DNA of 45,200 nucleotides from Bacillus sp. (in: firmicutes) (GTDB lineage: Bacteria > Bacillota > Bacilli > Bacillales > Salisediminibacteriaceae), in assembly GCA_003560495.1 (NCBI GenBank), contig PWLM01000149.1, forward strand, positions 1-45,200, read 5' to 3'. Below the pieces are notes generated by a model that worked only from the letters and a program-made list of their open reading frames with translations, did not search any database and was not told where the DNA came from. Numbering within the stretch: the first letter of the stretch is position 1; the number at the start of each line of letters is the position of its first letter. The translations under genes and the position numbers were made by a program. Shown one piece after another: positions 18,901-33,900 of the stretch.

Positions 18901-21900
18901 TTGAAATAAACCATGAGTTTTTACAAAACCTTTCTGGTGATGAGGCTCAGCATAGCGTTTTAAGAAACGAAAACAGGGGCAAGACGGAACTGACAGAAAG
19001 TGATGCAGCATATCTTCAAGAAGGTATTGATGAAATTGTAAACCTTGCTGACCGGATATTAAAGCATGAAAAGCTTAACAAGCACAGCCGTACCATCTCT
19101 CAAGTAAAAGAGCATGTAAATGACCTTTCGGTAAGAAACTTTATGCTGGGAGAAATTTTTGACTTTTTCTCTGAAGAAGGGAACAGGTCAAAGATGCCAA
19201 AAGAATTTGCGCAAGCTTATGACCAAGTAGGACACCTTTTGGGTGAATCCGAAAAGAATGAATTTTATCATTTGTTTGAAAGGTTTATTAGTGAGAAAGA
19301 GAATCAGCCAAAAGTTAAAAAAGAAGTTCTTGAAAGAATTGGGCAGATTGAAAAGGCCATTATTGATGCAGAGAATAGCTTAGGTGGCCAGCTTGAATCA
19401 TTTATTGTACAGCATAAAGAGTGGGCTGAAAACTTTGCCGTTCAAAATAAAAACACTTTACACCAGGTACAGTTTAATGTTCTTCACGATTTTATTGGGG
19501 GTCATGCTTTCACAAGGACAGGAAAAGAGTTTAAGGGCTTTTACTCTGTTCCTACATTTGAGAATGCCATAAGTCCTTCTTCCCGCGAATTTCAAACAAA
19601 ACTTTATACAACTTTGAGCTATGCTAATATGCTCAACAAGTTTGGAAGAACAAGAGAAAATGGAGAAACCAATTTTACTCTTAAAGAGGTTCATCAGGTA
19701 TTTCGCGATGTTCTCAAGCAAAGAAGTGTTGATTATAATGTTACTACACAGGCACAGTGGAGAGCAGTACAGCACGTAGTGGGGTTTATCCTTGACTCTG
19801 ACTCATCCTTGCTTCATAGATCGGAAATTCTTTCGGATATGATTAAGAATTCAATCTATCTAAGAGGGGTTGCGGGTTCTGGAAAAAGTACTCAGGTTAT
19901 TGTTGATGTGCTTGAAACCATTGCACAAATGACAGGGGAAAGTCCAAAGGTTACTTATGTTGTTCCTACACCTGGACTTCTTGAAACACACAAAAGAAAT
20001 CAGGCTATTGTAGATCCCTCTTTGGAGAATTCCAATATTGTATATCTGCATGAATTTCTTAATAACAAAGTTTCTGTCAGGGATATTGTGATATTTGATG
20101 AGATTGGTCTTATCAGCCAGTCTAAATACTCTGCAAAGATTAACGAAAAGCTTGATGGCAGAACAGCCATTTTTCTTGGAGATGACTCACAGGTGTCAGA
20201 ATTTAATTCAGTGAGCCAGGATGTTCCCATGAAGACTGTTATCATGGATAGAACTATTCCTCTTACCGAAGTATTTCGTTCTGGCAATCCACAACACTTT
20301 TCTCTGCAAGATTATTACCGTGCTTTTTCAGTTGGGAATGTAGGTACAAAGATGCCTCATCTAAATTATGAGTACAATGAAGCAGGTTCGATATCCGGAG
20401 GAAGGTATTATTCCAATACTGCAGAACTTGTTGAGGGATTCATGTCGGTGTTTGAAAGGCTTTCACCCAATCAAAGAGTTCCAAGTGAATTGTTGTACAT
20501 AGTGCCCAGCCTTGAACAAAGGCAGGGGTTTTTGACAAAACTTGAAGAAACCCATGGTAAAAAGGTTGCAGATGAAGGTGGGCCTCTTGTAAAAACTATA
20601 CAATATGAGCCTACGTTAGAAGCCTATCTGCGTGCAGTAAGTGGTATATCTTCAAGGAAGGTTTTCTTTGAGTATAACCCGACTGACTTCTTGAGAAGCT
20701 ACATCACTTCTTCTGCCATTGGTGGTCTTCCTACACTCTATGATGTCTCTTCTGGTGTGCTTAATACCCTTGGAAGAGTTGGTCTTACTGGGGCAACAAG
20801 GCAAATAGAGTTTATTGGGCTTATTGGTGATCCTGCTAATTCAAGTCAGGGCAGAGTGCTTGTTACCCATTCGGAAGTAAGTGATCAAACCAAAGGTGAG
20901 CTTACACAAGCCATGGTAGACAGACTTGACTTGCTTGCTGATAAAGAAACGACCTATACAAAGCAGACCAAAAAAGAAGGAGAGCAAGAAACGCCAACCA
21001 AGAAGTCCAAATCAGATTTCCCGCGAAATCTTCCTCTTACAGAAGGAAGCAGGTTAGCTATAAAAGAAGGAAAGACCTTTAAAAAGGTTACTTCTATTCT
21101 TAAAACCGAAAACAAAAATGCCGTTGATAAGCTTCAGGAGGTTCAGGTAGATGATGGTACCGATGCACAGGGCCTTAAGCAAGGAGTTTATCATGCTACA
21201 GATCTTGCCTTTGACCAATACAAGCAAAAGCATAAAGTTACTGATGAGACATATACCCCAAGGCAAAGAGAGGAGCAGATTAAAAGCAGGATGGTGAGGA
21301 GTATTTTGATGCATGTTACTGATGGCAGCGATACTTTCAGGCAACAGGCAGTAGAGATTGTCAATGAATTGAATGATTTGTACAGGTCAGATGATACTTT
21401 TTCCGAAAGTGCCATTATAAAACATCCTGAAAAGTATGTACAATCTCTTTTAAGAAACCTTCAAGAGTCTCTTGTAACTCTTGCTGCTACAGACCTTTCT
21501 ATTATTGACCCCACTATACTTGCGAAAGATATTGAAATTACGGGCCGGGATGGGAACCTTTACAGGAGTAATGTTCAGGCCAACCCTGCAATGATATCTG
21601 TTGTAGGTATAGACAGGCAAGGAAATCCTATTGTTGATATTTATGACTTTGTTATTCACCACAGCAGGGAAACCTTAAGTGATGAAATAGGTCCTTACTC
21701 TGTTCAAAAATATGGGATGTATGGTGCAGTAGCCTCGGCACAGGAAGTATTGGTAGATGGCAAAAAGAAAAACCTGAAAGTAAACCGGGTTGTTCTTACC
21801 AATTACTTTATGCATAAAGATGCGATTCAAACACTTCCTACAACCTTTGTAACTGAATCTCAGTTAACAGAAGGTATTGCTTCAGCAAATGAAATTGTAA

Positions 21901-24900
21901 ATGTGTTTCAAAAGAAAGATCCAAACCTTGAGGCCCTGGTTGAAAAGCCTGACTTTTTTGCCAATGAAAGAGTAATGCTTGATGATGCGGTTAAGGAAGG
22001 TTTTGCATATCACACCGGGACAGGAAGATTTGGTCAGCCTGTGGTTGTGGATAATGTCATTTCTGTTACGTCAAAGAACAACAAAGTAACAAAATACGTC
22101 AACTTTACCGACCATGTGGGTAAACCCGGAAGGCTCTCTTATAGCGAGTTTAATAAAAGGTACATGCCCATTTCTGATGCCAAGGAGCATTTGAATGAAA
22201 ACAGGTTTTATAAAAGGGCAGATGTTTTTGAAAGCTCTGAGCTTAAACCTACCATGTCACATACTCTTTATTTGACTGGTGACGATGTGAGTCAAAATAT
22301 CAACACAGTTTTAAAATCCCCTGCGTATCGCGCACGAAATACAAAAGTAATAGGGGAGGCCAGAAATAGGCAATACCCCGTAGAAAAGCGTTATTTGGAG
22401 TCCTACGATGGTGTTAGGGTAAATGAAGATGGTTCAATAGCTCCTCAAAGCTTTGAGCATGTCGTAGTAAATCAAATTGTAGATTCCTACATTAATGACA
22501 ATATAGATTGGGTAAGAGAGACTTTGCAAGAGGCAGGGTTGATTCAGGACGGTCAAAGTTTGTCTAAGGCAAAGGCCATTGAAATGTTCAAGAAGCACAA
22601 CTTTCATATTCTTGGCATGGACAATACCCCTGAATTTAATTTCTCAAATGACAATTCTCTTACAAAGCATCCGGTAATAAAAACATTCTTAAATGCTCCA
22701 GTAGGCAGTAAACAAGAAATTGATGCATTCAGGCAAGCAAAGAAAATTATTGAAGAAGGTTTTCCAAAAATGCTTGCAGAGAATGTTCCCGATCCTCATT
22801 ATGACAAGATTGTAGCTTACAATATTCATAAGCTTGTTCAGCTTAAAGAGGTTATAGATGCTCAAAACGAGGGTACACCTATTACCGCAAGTGTTGTTGA
22901 AATGACTTTGGGTAATCTCATCATGTCTGACAGCCCTACTCTTTATAGTGACTTTGTTAACGAGATGACAAAGAGGGGTTTCCACCATGGAGAAATCAAA
23001 ATGGTAAAAGATCCAAAGATTGGAAGAACCTACTTCCAGTCTGACTTTTACATGGATGGTATTCCCGGAACAGTGCCCGTTCAGTTTAATGCGGTACCGG
23101 CCAATGCAAACCATGTAAGGGAACTTTTAACAGACCTAAATAAAGTTGCAAAAAGTCAGGAGCTAAACAGTCTTTTTGAAGAGATTGATGTACTTGTTAC
23201 CAAAGAAGATTTTTCTGAAACCGACAGGCAAGTTTTAAAGGATGTTGCTATAAAAGCAAAAGACCTTATAAGGATAACCAATGCATACCAGTTTATTGCT
23301 GCTAACAGGAGTCAGTTAGCAAAAATACGCGATCAGATTCAGGAAAACCTTTCAAGAAGGGAGATGAGAACAGAGGATGCGGACCAGGATGTTCTCGGAA
23401 TGGTGTTTGAAGTTTCGGAAAACCGCGTTGATATTGCAGGTTATAGGGCAAAAGACAGGCTCAATAATCTTTATTCTGCTCTTTCTGCTTTGGCAGACTT
23501 AATGACCAATGATAACAGACAACTATTTAAAAATGTAAAGCTTTATCAAAACCCATGGCTCTATGTTGAGTCACAGGTTCAACAAGAGAGTGGGAAAACA
23601 ATACCGAATCCTGATAAGATTGAAACCCTTGTTAAAGAAATCAAACAGCCTGAACTTTATATCAGTCCTTCAGAAGACCAGTTAATTGAAATTGAGAACA
23701 GGATAGCACAGCTTCAGGGGATAAATACGAGAACAGGTGATCCCCGTGGTAATGATTCCAACAGTGCTGTAGGTGGCTTGTTTAAAAGAAACATTGACAA
23801 CAGAAGGGTACAGCCACATGATCTTATTTCAAGGCAAGAAGCAGTAAATGAGTTGTCAGGATTGCTCCCGGCCTTTGCTGTTAAACATAAAGTAAAGCTT
23901 CATGACGATGTAATACAGGTTAAAAACAATGAGTTGTTTGGAAGGCTGTTTAATGACATGCTTGAGTTTTCCGGGTTCCCTGTCAACAATGAGATAATGG
24001 TTGAAAGGAGAACACCAAGGCATGAAGCCATGCATTTTATTATGCAGCACATGCTTGACACAAAAACCTTTAACCGGGTTGTCCAGGATATTAAAAATGA
24101 GCTTGGAGAGAATTGGGATGGTTCAATGACCCATGTGTTTGAGTATGCTGCAGAAAACTTTGAAATAAAAGCTAATGTTCCCCGTCCCCGCAATATATTT
24201 GAAAGAGCAATTCAATTTGTAAAGGAAGTTGCTAACAGGTGGGGCCTGTATGCTTTAAGCTATCGTGAAATGCTTATGGCTACAGACAGGGGCTTTTATA
24301 TTGATGGTCATATGAGAGGATCTCCCAATGCGGAGATTGATATGCTTGCCAAAAATAAATTTACCAACAGATATAAAACACCTGAAGCTGTTGCAAGGGT
24401 TGTAAGAAAGTTTGACGATTACAGCACTTATGCAAGGGTAAGAGATACCTTTGTAGCTCCTGCTCTTAAACATTATCTTCCCTATGGTAAGTCTACCAAA
24501 AAATATGTAGGCGGGCTTGCTGCTGCTACTTATAAGGCACATAGTAAGTTTTTGGAGCCAAACAATTACCGGATTCATTCAGAGCAAGACCTTCTTGGAG
24601 AAAAGATAGTCTTTATTCGTAAAAAAAGAAAACGTGTTCGGGAAATGACACCACAGGATTTTGTGGTTGCCAAGTCTCAAATGTCAGACCGCCACTTCCA
24701 GGCAGTTGATTTTTATGTTCAGCACGTCTTGAGTAATCCGGAGACAATGAACGTTTTCCTTCAAGACCTTCTTCCTAACACCCAGATACTGCATTTGGTT
24801 GAAGCAGGGAAGCAGGAAACTTTAAGGGAACGCGGTATCATAGGAACAAAAGTCAGTAATAATGCTGCTGAAACAACTGCTCACATGGATGGCTTTAACA

Positions 24901-27900
24901 AGAGCCAGGACCATAGAATTCCGGATGCACTAAACATCTTGATAAGTACCGTTCCAATGTACAAAAGAGTTTCAGGGGATCGGTACAACAGGACAAATTT
25001 CCTTCTCCCTATTAGCCAGGTTAAAAAAATAATGGTTGATAATGTTGAAAGGATGAGGGAGGCCGGAACCTATGAGAATATGACTCCTGATACATTCTTC
25101 AGGGCTTTAAGAGAGCATCTTGAGAGTGGTTATGTGTTTGGAAAAATGAGGGATAGCATTGCCAGTGTTCTTATGGAGTTTGGTGATATGGCCAATTACA
25201 GAAGGAGCAAGGCAAGGGGTGAATACCTTGAGTCAAACCAGGGAGTTATTCAGGATGCCGGATATCTTCACATCATAAACAATCCTGACAGGGTATCAAC
25301 TGCTGCAGGTATTCAGGGACAAAAGCATTCTTTTGCAAATAGGGTTAGTGACCTTCATACTGCACTTTCTGGAATACTCTCTCACTTTAAGTCAACAGAG
25401 GTTAAAAGAACTGTATTGGCTGTTGGTGATAGAGGGAAAAACAACGAAGTAAGGTCAAACAACACCGCCTTAATTCAAAGGCAGAACATTGTTAACAACA
25501 TTGAGACAAACCTTTTTGCAGATGATGGCTCCATTGACTCTATGTATGGAGAAATGATGAACCCTAATTCTAATAGCTATTCAATTAAGGTAAACAGTGA
25601 AGGCTTGTTTGTCAGAGACACGCAGAGAAAAGATGGTCCATGGACAGAAGTTTACAATAGGAAAGCCAAGAGAGTAAACTTTGCCGATGAGCACTCTTTC
25701 CAATTGGTATTGTCCGGTCTTGGTATCAGGAACTTCCCGATGAAGGCACTTCGTAATGTTGCTGCCACACAGAAAAGACAACAATCTCATGACTTTGCCA
25801 ATGCTCTTTATATGATGACTGCTGCTGCAAAGGTAAACTATGATCTTTCAAAAGCATTTTTTAGTAAACTTGACCAAGTTCAAAAGGCAATAGATGCGGG
25901 TAAGGAAGTCGCTTTTGATCCTGAATTGCAGGAAACCATGTTTAATGAAATGCCTTCTGAAACAAAACAGCTATTTAAAGATGTTTTGGAAACGCCTTAC
26001 AGAAGAAGTCATTCAATGGGTACAGTAATTACCAGTGAAAATGTTACTACCCCCGGTGGTATTCCTTTTCAAATATCGGCTCCCTCTCCTATTGACTTTA
26101 CCCAGGAGATTGATATGTTTGCACAAATCATAACGGATGCAAACGCCATAGAAGCTCCCTCATTTTCTTATAATGCAGAAGGAGGGAGGATTCATTCTCA
26201 TAGTCCTCATTCTACTCTTACTACACTGCTTCATGGCTCTGAGCCCATTGTTGATAGTTACAGAAGCAAGGCAACAAGGGGATTGGATAATAGTCCTTTG
26301 GCTGCAAGTCAAGTCGAAGGTGGACACAGGTTTAACAACTCTATTCTTAAAAGGACTTTGGGATTTGATGCTCCTTCTTATGTTGTAGGGTCAAGGGCTG
26401 GTAATAAAGGCAAAAACTTTGACAGTCTTACAACAAAGGATATGTACATTGCAATGGTGGAAAACCTCTTTGCTGCAGACATGAAAGGTAGGATGAGAGG
26501 ATTCCATAAGTACAATGTTGTACTTACTCCCAATGCGGACAAAAAGGCTGTCCTTAGCGTTCCCTTTTATTTTTATAATCCCAGGGAGAGAAATACAATA
26601 CCACTTTTTACAAAGCCAAAAAGAGACGGAGTAAGGGTTCTTGAGATTAATCAAACACCCATTGTTGATACTTTTTCTGATATTGTTAATTACTATCAGG
26701 CCAGGAATAGAAATACAATAAATAAGGTAAGCGATGTTTTCAGTCTCATAGGAAAGAAAAAAGAGCTTAACACCCTTTTGGAAAGTCCTGATGCAACTGT
26801 TACTCTTGTAGGAAATGATGCTACAACAGTACGTCAAATGCTGGTGAATAACCGCGACTATATCCTGCAGGATGAAAGCTTTAACAGCAAAGGAGAAAGG
26901 GTTATAACCATTGCTCCCGGTCATGGGTTGGCCATGGATAACACTCCCTTTAACCAGGAGTTTTTTGGCAGGTGGGTTGAAGCACAAACTACTGCACAGA
27001 AATATCAGCTTTTAAGAGAAGTGGCATCTGAAGAATTTGTTCACTTTATAAGTGATATGGTTGAGTCAGGTGCTTTTCATCATATTGCTCAAAACCGGGA
27101 CGGGAAGCTTGATTTTGAGGTTGCAAATACCTTTACTCAAGAGATTGCAAATGTAAGCACGTTAAGGTCAAAGGAAATAAGGAATATCCGGGATGAATGG
27201 TTTAAGACGTGGCTTGCAGATAACAAAGCGTTTCGCAATAAGTACCCGGATATAACCACTCTTGAGCAGCTTAATAAGCTTGGCAGAGGACATGAAGCCA
27301 TAACACAGGTTTACCGGGAAATGTATAAACCCGAAACTGGTGTTCGTCAAGCAATCACAAATGCAAAAAAACACTTTACCAAAAAGACAAAAAAGGTAAT
27401 TGCTCAAGAGGGTAAAAGGTATGAAGAAATGGCTTCTGCTTATGGAGCCCATGAATTTCAGTGGCCTTCTTACCTTGAAGGGGTCTTTATGATGCATTGG
27501 GCAGCAAATGAAAGCCTTGGACAGCTATTAAGAAGCGATATTACCAGCTATGCAGGTATTTCAGACTACATAAAAAGAGGTAGTATGTTGTCTGCTCCTG
27601 GTACTTCTTTTGACTTTTCCAATCCTTTTGGTGCCGGACCAAACATGAATGTAATTGTAATGACCGATTTGGGTCATTATAATGAGTTCTTTGGTGTTCC
27701 TAAAGGAGACAGGGCAGGAAGAAGGCTTATAACCGATGGTCATTCTACTGCTAACCCCGTATGGCAAATGCTTCTGCAAAGGAATGCAGGAAAAGACCTT
27801 GGCCTTATAGGAGATTATGCAACAAAAACTGTTGTCAGTGGACATGATATTTCCAATGACCAGCCTATTTATTTTAAGTTTTCACAGCACCCAATAACTG

Positions 27901-30900
27901 CAGACCAGTTTAACAACAATGCTTTTTACCGCGATGCTATGAAGGCATTCCTTGGTAAGCACTATAGTACTTTTAAGCAGTTCTTGTCTGAAAGCAATAA
28001 CAACTTTGATGTTGCTGTACAAAGGATGGCAGATTGGTTTGTTGATCCGGCTAATGCTATTGATGGTGTTTTGCCAAGGGATGAGATGGGATCGTATGTT
28101 GTTTATGCAAGCTCATTCAAGGCAGGGCTTACTGCTGTAAATGATTTTCTTTACAACACAAAAGACCCGGCAGAGATGAATGTGGAAACGGCTTACTTCC
28201 CACAGTCATTGACCACCTTAAAAGTACCGAGTGATTTTATAAGGCTGCAGAATGTTAATAATTCTTTGGGTGATGCCGATACCCATTCATTCCCAACACA
28301 GCTTTATTCTCTTATGGGTGTTAAAGCCCATAACCTTGACTATTCAAACAGGTTTACAAATGCTCTTAATGATATAGCCAACCAGTTCAGTACAGATATA
28401 AATGCATTTCTTTCTGACCCAGGAAATTTAAGGGATCGTGAAAGGCTTAGGAGCTTTGTAACATCTAAAGTTGCTGAAATAAGTGGTGACTCTATCAGGG
28501 GATCGAAGTTTGAAGAATTGCTTCTTAATCCCAATATTGATCCTTCTGTTTTAAGAACAAAGCTTTCTGATACTTTTGCTTCTTACCTTAACAACCATTT
28601 GAAGCCACGCGTTCCCGGAGATAACAGGGTACAGCAACCTTATATTGGGTATGTTTATGAAGGGGAAGCAGGGGTAATAAGTCTTGCAAGTGATTTGGGT
28701 CTTGAAAGCGACAGGCAGCTATCAAAAGGTAATGTAAGAAGAATGCTCAAACCGATTACTTATATGACAAGTGACGGGGTAGAGTTCACTTCAAAGGTCG
28801 ATCTTCAAAACCACATAGCACAACAAGGCCCCGAAGGGGTAAGAGTGTCTCCCCAGGAGATGATTATGAAGTTTCCCTACCATAGGGAGTTCGGGCTTGC
28901 TCCAAATGCAAGTTTAGCACAGGTAATGGCTTTAACCAACAACTTCTCTCTTTATGAAAGTGGTATGGTAAGAGCTCTGGGAAGGGGTGCAAGGGATGCA
29001 AGCCATCAGGCCGATATAATTTTGAATGCTTCTGAAGCCCAAACAGTAGGTGGACTTATATCTATGTTCCAAAGTGCGGATGTTGTAAATCGGTTTGGGG
29101 GAGAGGTAAGGCAAATGGCTATAAGAGAGCTTGAGGCAAACGAGGCTTTCTCTGCCCTGCAAAGAGGCAATCAGGAGAGAAATCAAATGATACAGGAAAG
29201 AACAGATGCCATTCTTGCACAACCTTTGGGAACCGCAGAAGGACAAAGGCACCAAATACTTAACAGCATAGGTGAATATTACTACAACCTTAACAATGCC
29301 CTTGATGTTGTTTCTGTTCGCATTCCAACCACAAATGCTTCTTCTGCTGCACATGGAAGGATAGTTGCTTTTACCGATAGTGGTAATTCTGTCTATACAA
29401 GCTCTGTTAAAAATATTCTTGACGGTAGTGACTATGACCATGATGAGCTTCATGTATTTTATCCTGATTTGGAAAATACCAGGAGAACAGAGTCTCCGGA
29501 AAACCAAATGTTTGATGCTGTTTGGGATTTTTATTCCGATTCAAGAAACTATGACCTTGTAACAGATCCTATTAACCTTCAAACTTTCAGGGTGCATGCA
29601 GAAACTTCGGATATTGTTGCTGCAGAAAACAGAATACAACAAGAGATTCCCAATAGTATTTACAGCAATGTTAAAAACTTCAACATTGGTTATGCAGGAT
29701 TGGCACTTACAGGAATGTTTGCCAATCAAATGCAGTTTACCAATAAGCTTATGTCAACACCGCAGGATGTAAGAAACAAAATGTTTAATCCTTCTCTTGC
29801 GATGTTATTTAATGAGAACACACATCCTCAGACAGTAAGCTTAATTGCAAAGTTTGTAAATGCTGCTGTTGACAATCAAAATGAAGGAGGTCTTTTGGGA
29901 AGGTTGGGAATAGACGAAACCGTTACTCCTGTTATTGCAGGAATGGTGCTTATGAATACTCCTGTTGTGCAGATGACAGAGGCAGGAGAAGTTTCCCAAT
30001 CTGTTGAGCAAATGATTCTCAACGAGCTTCAGGGAGAAACATTAAGGGCGGCTTCCAGGGCTGTTCTTGAAAGTAACAGTGTTACAAACCAGTCCCGGAG
30101 TTTGAGGATACATGAGCAGTTGGCTCAAATGGCTGAGCAAGGAGATTTAAAAGCTCAAGAGCTCTTACAATATGCTTATGCAGGAGAACAGATGCTTCGC
30201 ATAGGAAATATCTTTAAGCTCATTCAGGAAATACCCGGTACCCAATACAAAGGAAACCTTGCTGTTCACAATATTGAAGTGGCTTTAGGACAAAAATTGT
30301 CAAGCTTTTTAACTGACCAAAACCTTAACCGGGTAAGAGATATTGACTTTAGCAATCAGGATAGTCAGCAGGTGACAGAGTTTATTGAAAACCAAATTGA
30401 AACCCTTGCTGAACACCTTTATGATGCTAAGCAAATGGAAAGGTCAAGAGTTCATGAGCAGGAAATAAGATCCATGATTAATGTTCCTGGCCTTGTTGCA
30501 AACAGTCCTTTTATGCTTAGTCAATTAAGGGCATTGGATTCCTTCATAAGGGCCAAGCAGGAGTTATTTCCTTCTTCAAGGCACCAGGATATCAGGGCAG
30601 CAGTTCTTGACGCTGTGGGGCGCAAAGAGTTTCTGTATGAGGATGCTTTTAATGAGTACAATAACGCTTTTGACCATCTTCTTGTTGGGGGTTACTTCAC
30701 CGACCATGGGCCGAATATCAGTCTTACCTATGCTTCTGATTATGTTAACACAAGAAGGCTTCCTTCGTCTCTTGACTATAGTGTTATTCCTACAAAAACA
30801 GAAAACAACATTATAACAAGGTCGTATAATCTTAAAAAGCCTTCGCATGTAATGGAATTTGTTTATGACATGCCTGACTTTGTGCAGACTTTAAAGAAGC

Positions 30901-33900
30901 TATATCCGGACAATGCATTTCTTGAGAGATTAGACCTTGAGCCAATGTATACTGCTCCTATCAGTGTTATTAATTTCAGGAACAGTATTTATATCAGTCC
31001 TGCAGAGAAGGCGCAGTATAAAAACTTTTTTCAGGAGCTTGCACAGCAAAACCCTGCTGCTGCAGGAGCATTAAGGGCTTATCAGGCTCTTGTATATGGC
31101 TTTTCATTCAGGAATGGCTCTATGTTTGAAGTGATGGATAGTGTTTTTGAACACCAATTTTCTGATGCAATAAATGATATTGAGTCAAGGCTTGTCTCAA
31201 GATTTGAGGATAACCCAAACCAGCTTATAGAAGAAATTGCCGTAATGGCTCCTTCTATAATTACGCCTGTTTCCAGTTTGTCACAAAAGACAGAGGTTCC
31301 TTCTATTTACAAATATATTCCTTATGGGAGCAGAACAGAAACTATCTTTTCAAAGAGAAAGGATAGTCCCGGCACCCGCGATCGAAAAGAAGTGAATATC
31401 ACAGGGCATACGATGATTAATGCGATTTACCCAAGAAACCTATTCATTTATGGCCCTGCAGAAGTTTTAACTACAGATTTTGTTTATCAAGGGTTTTCTC
31501 AAAGTCAGCTTAATGATTTAAGAACAACCGGAAGTACATCAAGGTTTCAAAGCAGGTGGGCAGGAATAAGGAAAAACAGGGCTTTTGATCAAACCACAGG
31601 TGAGACAGATCTTGCAAGGTTAAATAGGCACCCTGTAGATGGCTCATTTGTTCGTACTGTCTTAAATCAGCTTACAAAAGTTGAGTATGTAAACGACAAC
31701 CAGTTCCGGGCTCAGATGGTAAGGAACAAGGATAACCCTCCGGAGTCGCGGATGAGAAACCTAAGCTCCCGTATTTCAGAAAGGGCTATAGAAGCACTTG
31801 TTGAAAAGGTTGGTGAAAGTTTCAGGGGTCTTCCTGTGGAATTTGTAACCAACGATACATCCATGACAAATGGTAATGCTTATTTCCACGATGGAAGGGT
31901 ATATATTAATACTGATAAAGTACAGGCCGATACTTTTTTCCATGAAATATCACACCCACTATTGGATATTTTGGAAAGGGTAAGGCCAGGGCAGTACGAA
32001 ATGCTTTACAATGATGCCCAAGCAATGGTCATGGCTGATGATGGTATTGTTCAGCTTGTCCGGAAAAGCTATCCTGAACTTTATGGAGAGTCTTTTGTCA
32101 AAGAGGTTATGGCTACAGTAATAGGTATGCATAGTGCTCCTGCTGTATCAGAATGGGTCGCTTTACGAAAGTATGACAACCATGCTGCAGAAGCAACAAG
32201 AATATGGAACAGGATTGAAAATATTTCAACAAGGGCATGGGATAGTATCAAAGCCCTGTTTGGAAGCAAATACGATATCAATATTGATCCCGGTGCAACA
32301 ACACTTCAATCATTTTCTCAAGACGTGGTTAATAAAGCCATGGCAGGGGAAAATGTATTGAGTCTTACCAGTGCAGGAATAAAAGACTTTATCAAAGCAG
32401 GGTGGGATAATGTTGTTGAGTCCAGGGCCATTGTCAATGATACCCGGTCTATGCGTGAACTATTTGTTAACAATCCTGAATTTATTAAGGAAGGCCAAAG
32501 AATGGAGATTGTTCCTGAAAGGCATTTTACAAGACAGCAAAGAGTTCAAGAGATTAAAAGGCAAATAGAGTACGGCCAGTTTCGTCATATAGGAGAGGAT
32601 GGAACAGTCTATGACTTTAGCAAGATACCGGAGTCAAAATGGGATAGTGTTATTGAAGGACAGCTATTGGATAAAAGAGATCCGTTTGCTTTGAAGAAAA
32701 AGGATAAGCTTCTTAAGGCCCTTAATGCTGCTCCTTCTACTCCTTCAGAGTTACAAGGCCTTCTTGGAAAGAGTCAATACGGTGACTTTGTTTATTCAGA
32801 AGGAGCCGTAAACAGACTGTTTAAACAAATGAAGGTACGGCCTAATGTAAGGTACTATCAGTACAGTCAATTGCCGGGAACCGACTTTGCACACCTTTAT
32901 AACGACCAGTTTGTAGGGTTTGATCCTATCATAGCCATTGAGTACAATACTGATGATATGATGATGATTTCCATTTACAATCTTACAAATGAATCATTGT
33001 ATCAAAGCGACCTTGGTTCATCCCCTGATAGGGTGAGTATCTTGAGCAAGTACATGTCCGATGCGAAGGCAAAAAGGCTTGGCATTAGGGACTTTACCAA
33101 TAAGACCGGGGATGTATCCAACTTCTTAAATTCTCTTATTGCCAGTGATATTGTCAACTCCTCAAATAAGAAAGTAAGTGTAAGGGATGTTGGAACCATA
33201 AGATTTAATGCCAATAGCTCAGAAATGGCACTTACCGATGCTGTTCATTTGGTTGATACAGCGAAAAAGATGCTTGAGGTGCAACAGTTTATTGATGATA
33301 TTTCCCCGGCAATGAAGCAGGCCATTGAGCGTATGACTTTTATGTCAGAAGGATTTAGTCTTGAGTCTTACCTGAGAAATATGTATGAAGACCAGGGAAT
33401 ACAAACTGATGGGATGAGTCTTTTTGTTAAGGGTACAGCCGATACAAATACAAAACGTAATGTTTTGGCTCAAAGGTTAAGGGATATTCTCAGTAGAGAA
33501 GGTGAAGGATTAAGCAATGCCCAGATGGTTGAGATCGATCTTATATTAAGAGAGATGAACAACCTTCGCGGGGTTATGATGCTTAGTGAGCAACTTAATA
33601 GCCGTAAGGATATCGACACTTTTGAAACCTTTATTTCACCGCAGTTTGACGTTGGCCATGAGTTTATAGATACCGTCAGGAGAACTGTTCTTGAGACCTC
33701 TCAAAGGAACGTGGCAGAGATGAAGAATTTTAAAGAGATGTTAAATCCTTTTGCTTCATTCTTTGAAAGTCGTTTCGGCGACCAAAAAGGAGTTTTAACC
33801 AATGAGTATGCAAGGGATATCAACTACATGTACTATGAGCCATTGCTTGCAAAAGTTAAAGACCAGGATGGAAAGGAAAGGTTTGCCGGAAGTATTCTTT

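Noticed and set aside
27030-27090. A third zincin at 'EEFVHFISDMV'
   Set aside because: There is no HExxH; only one His is near a Glu and the spacing is wrong.
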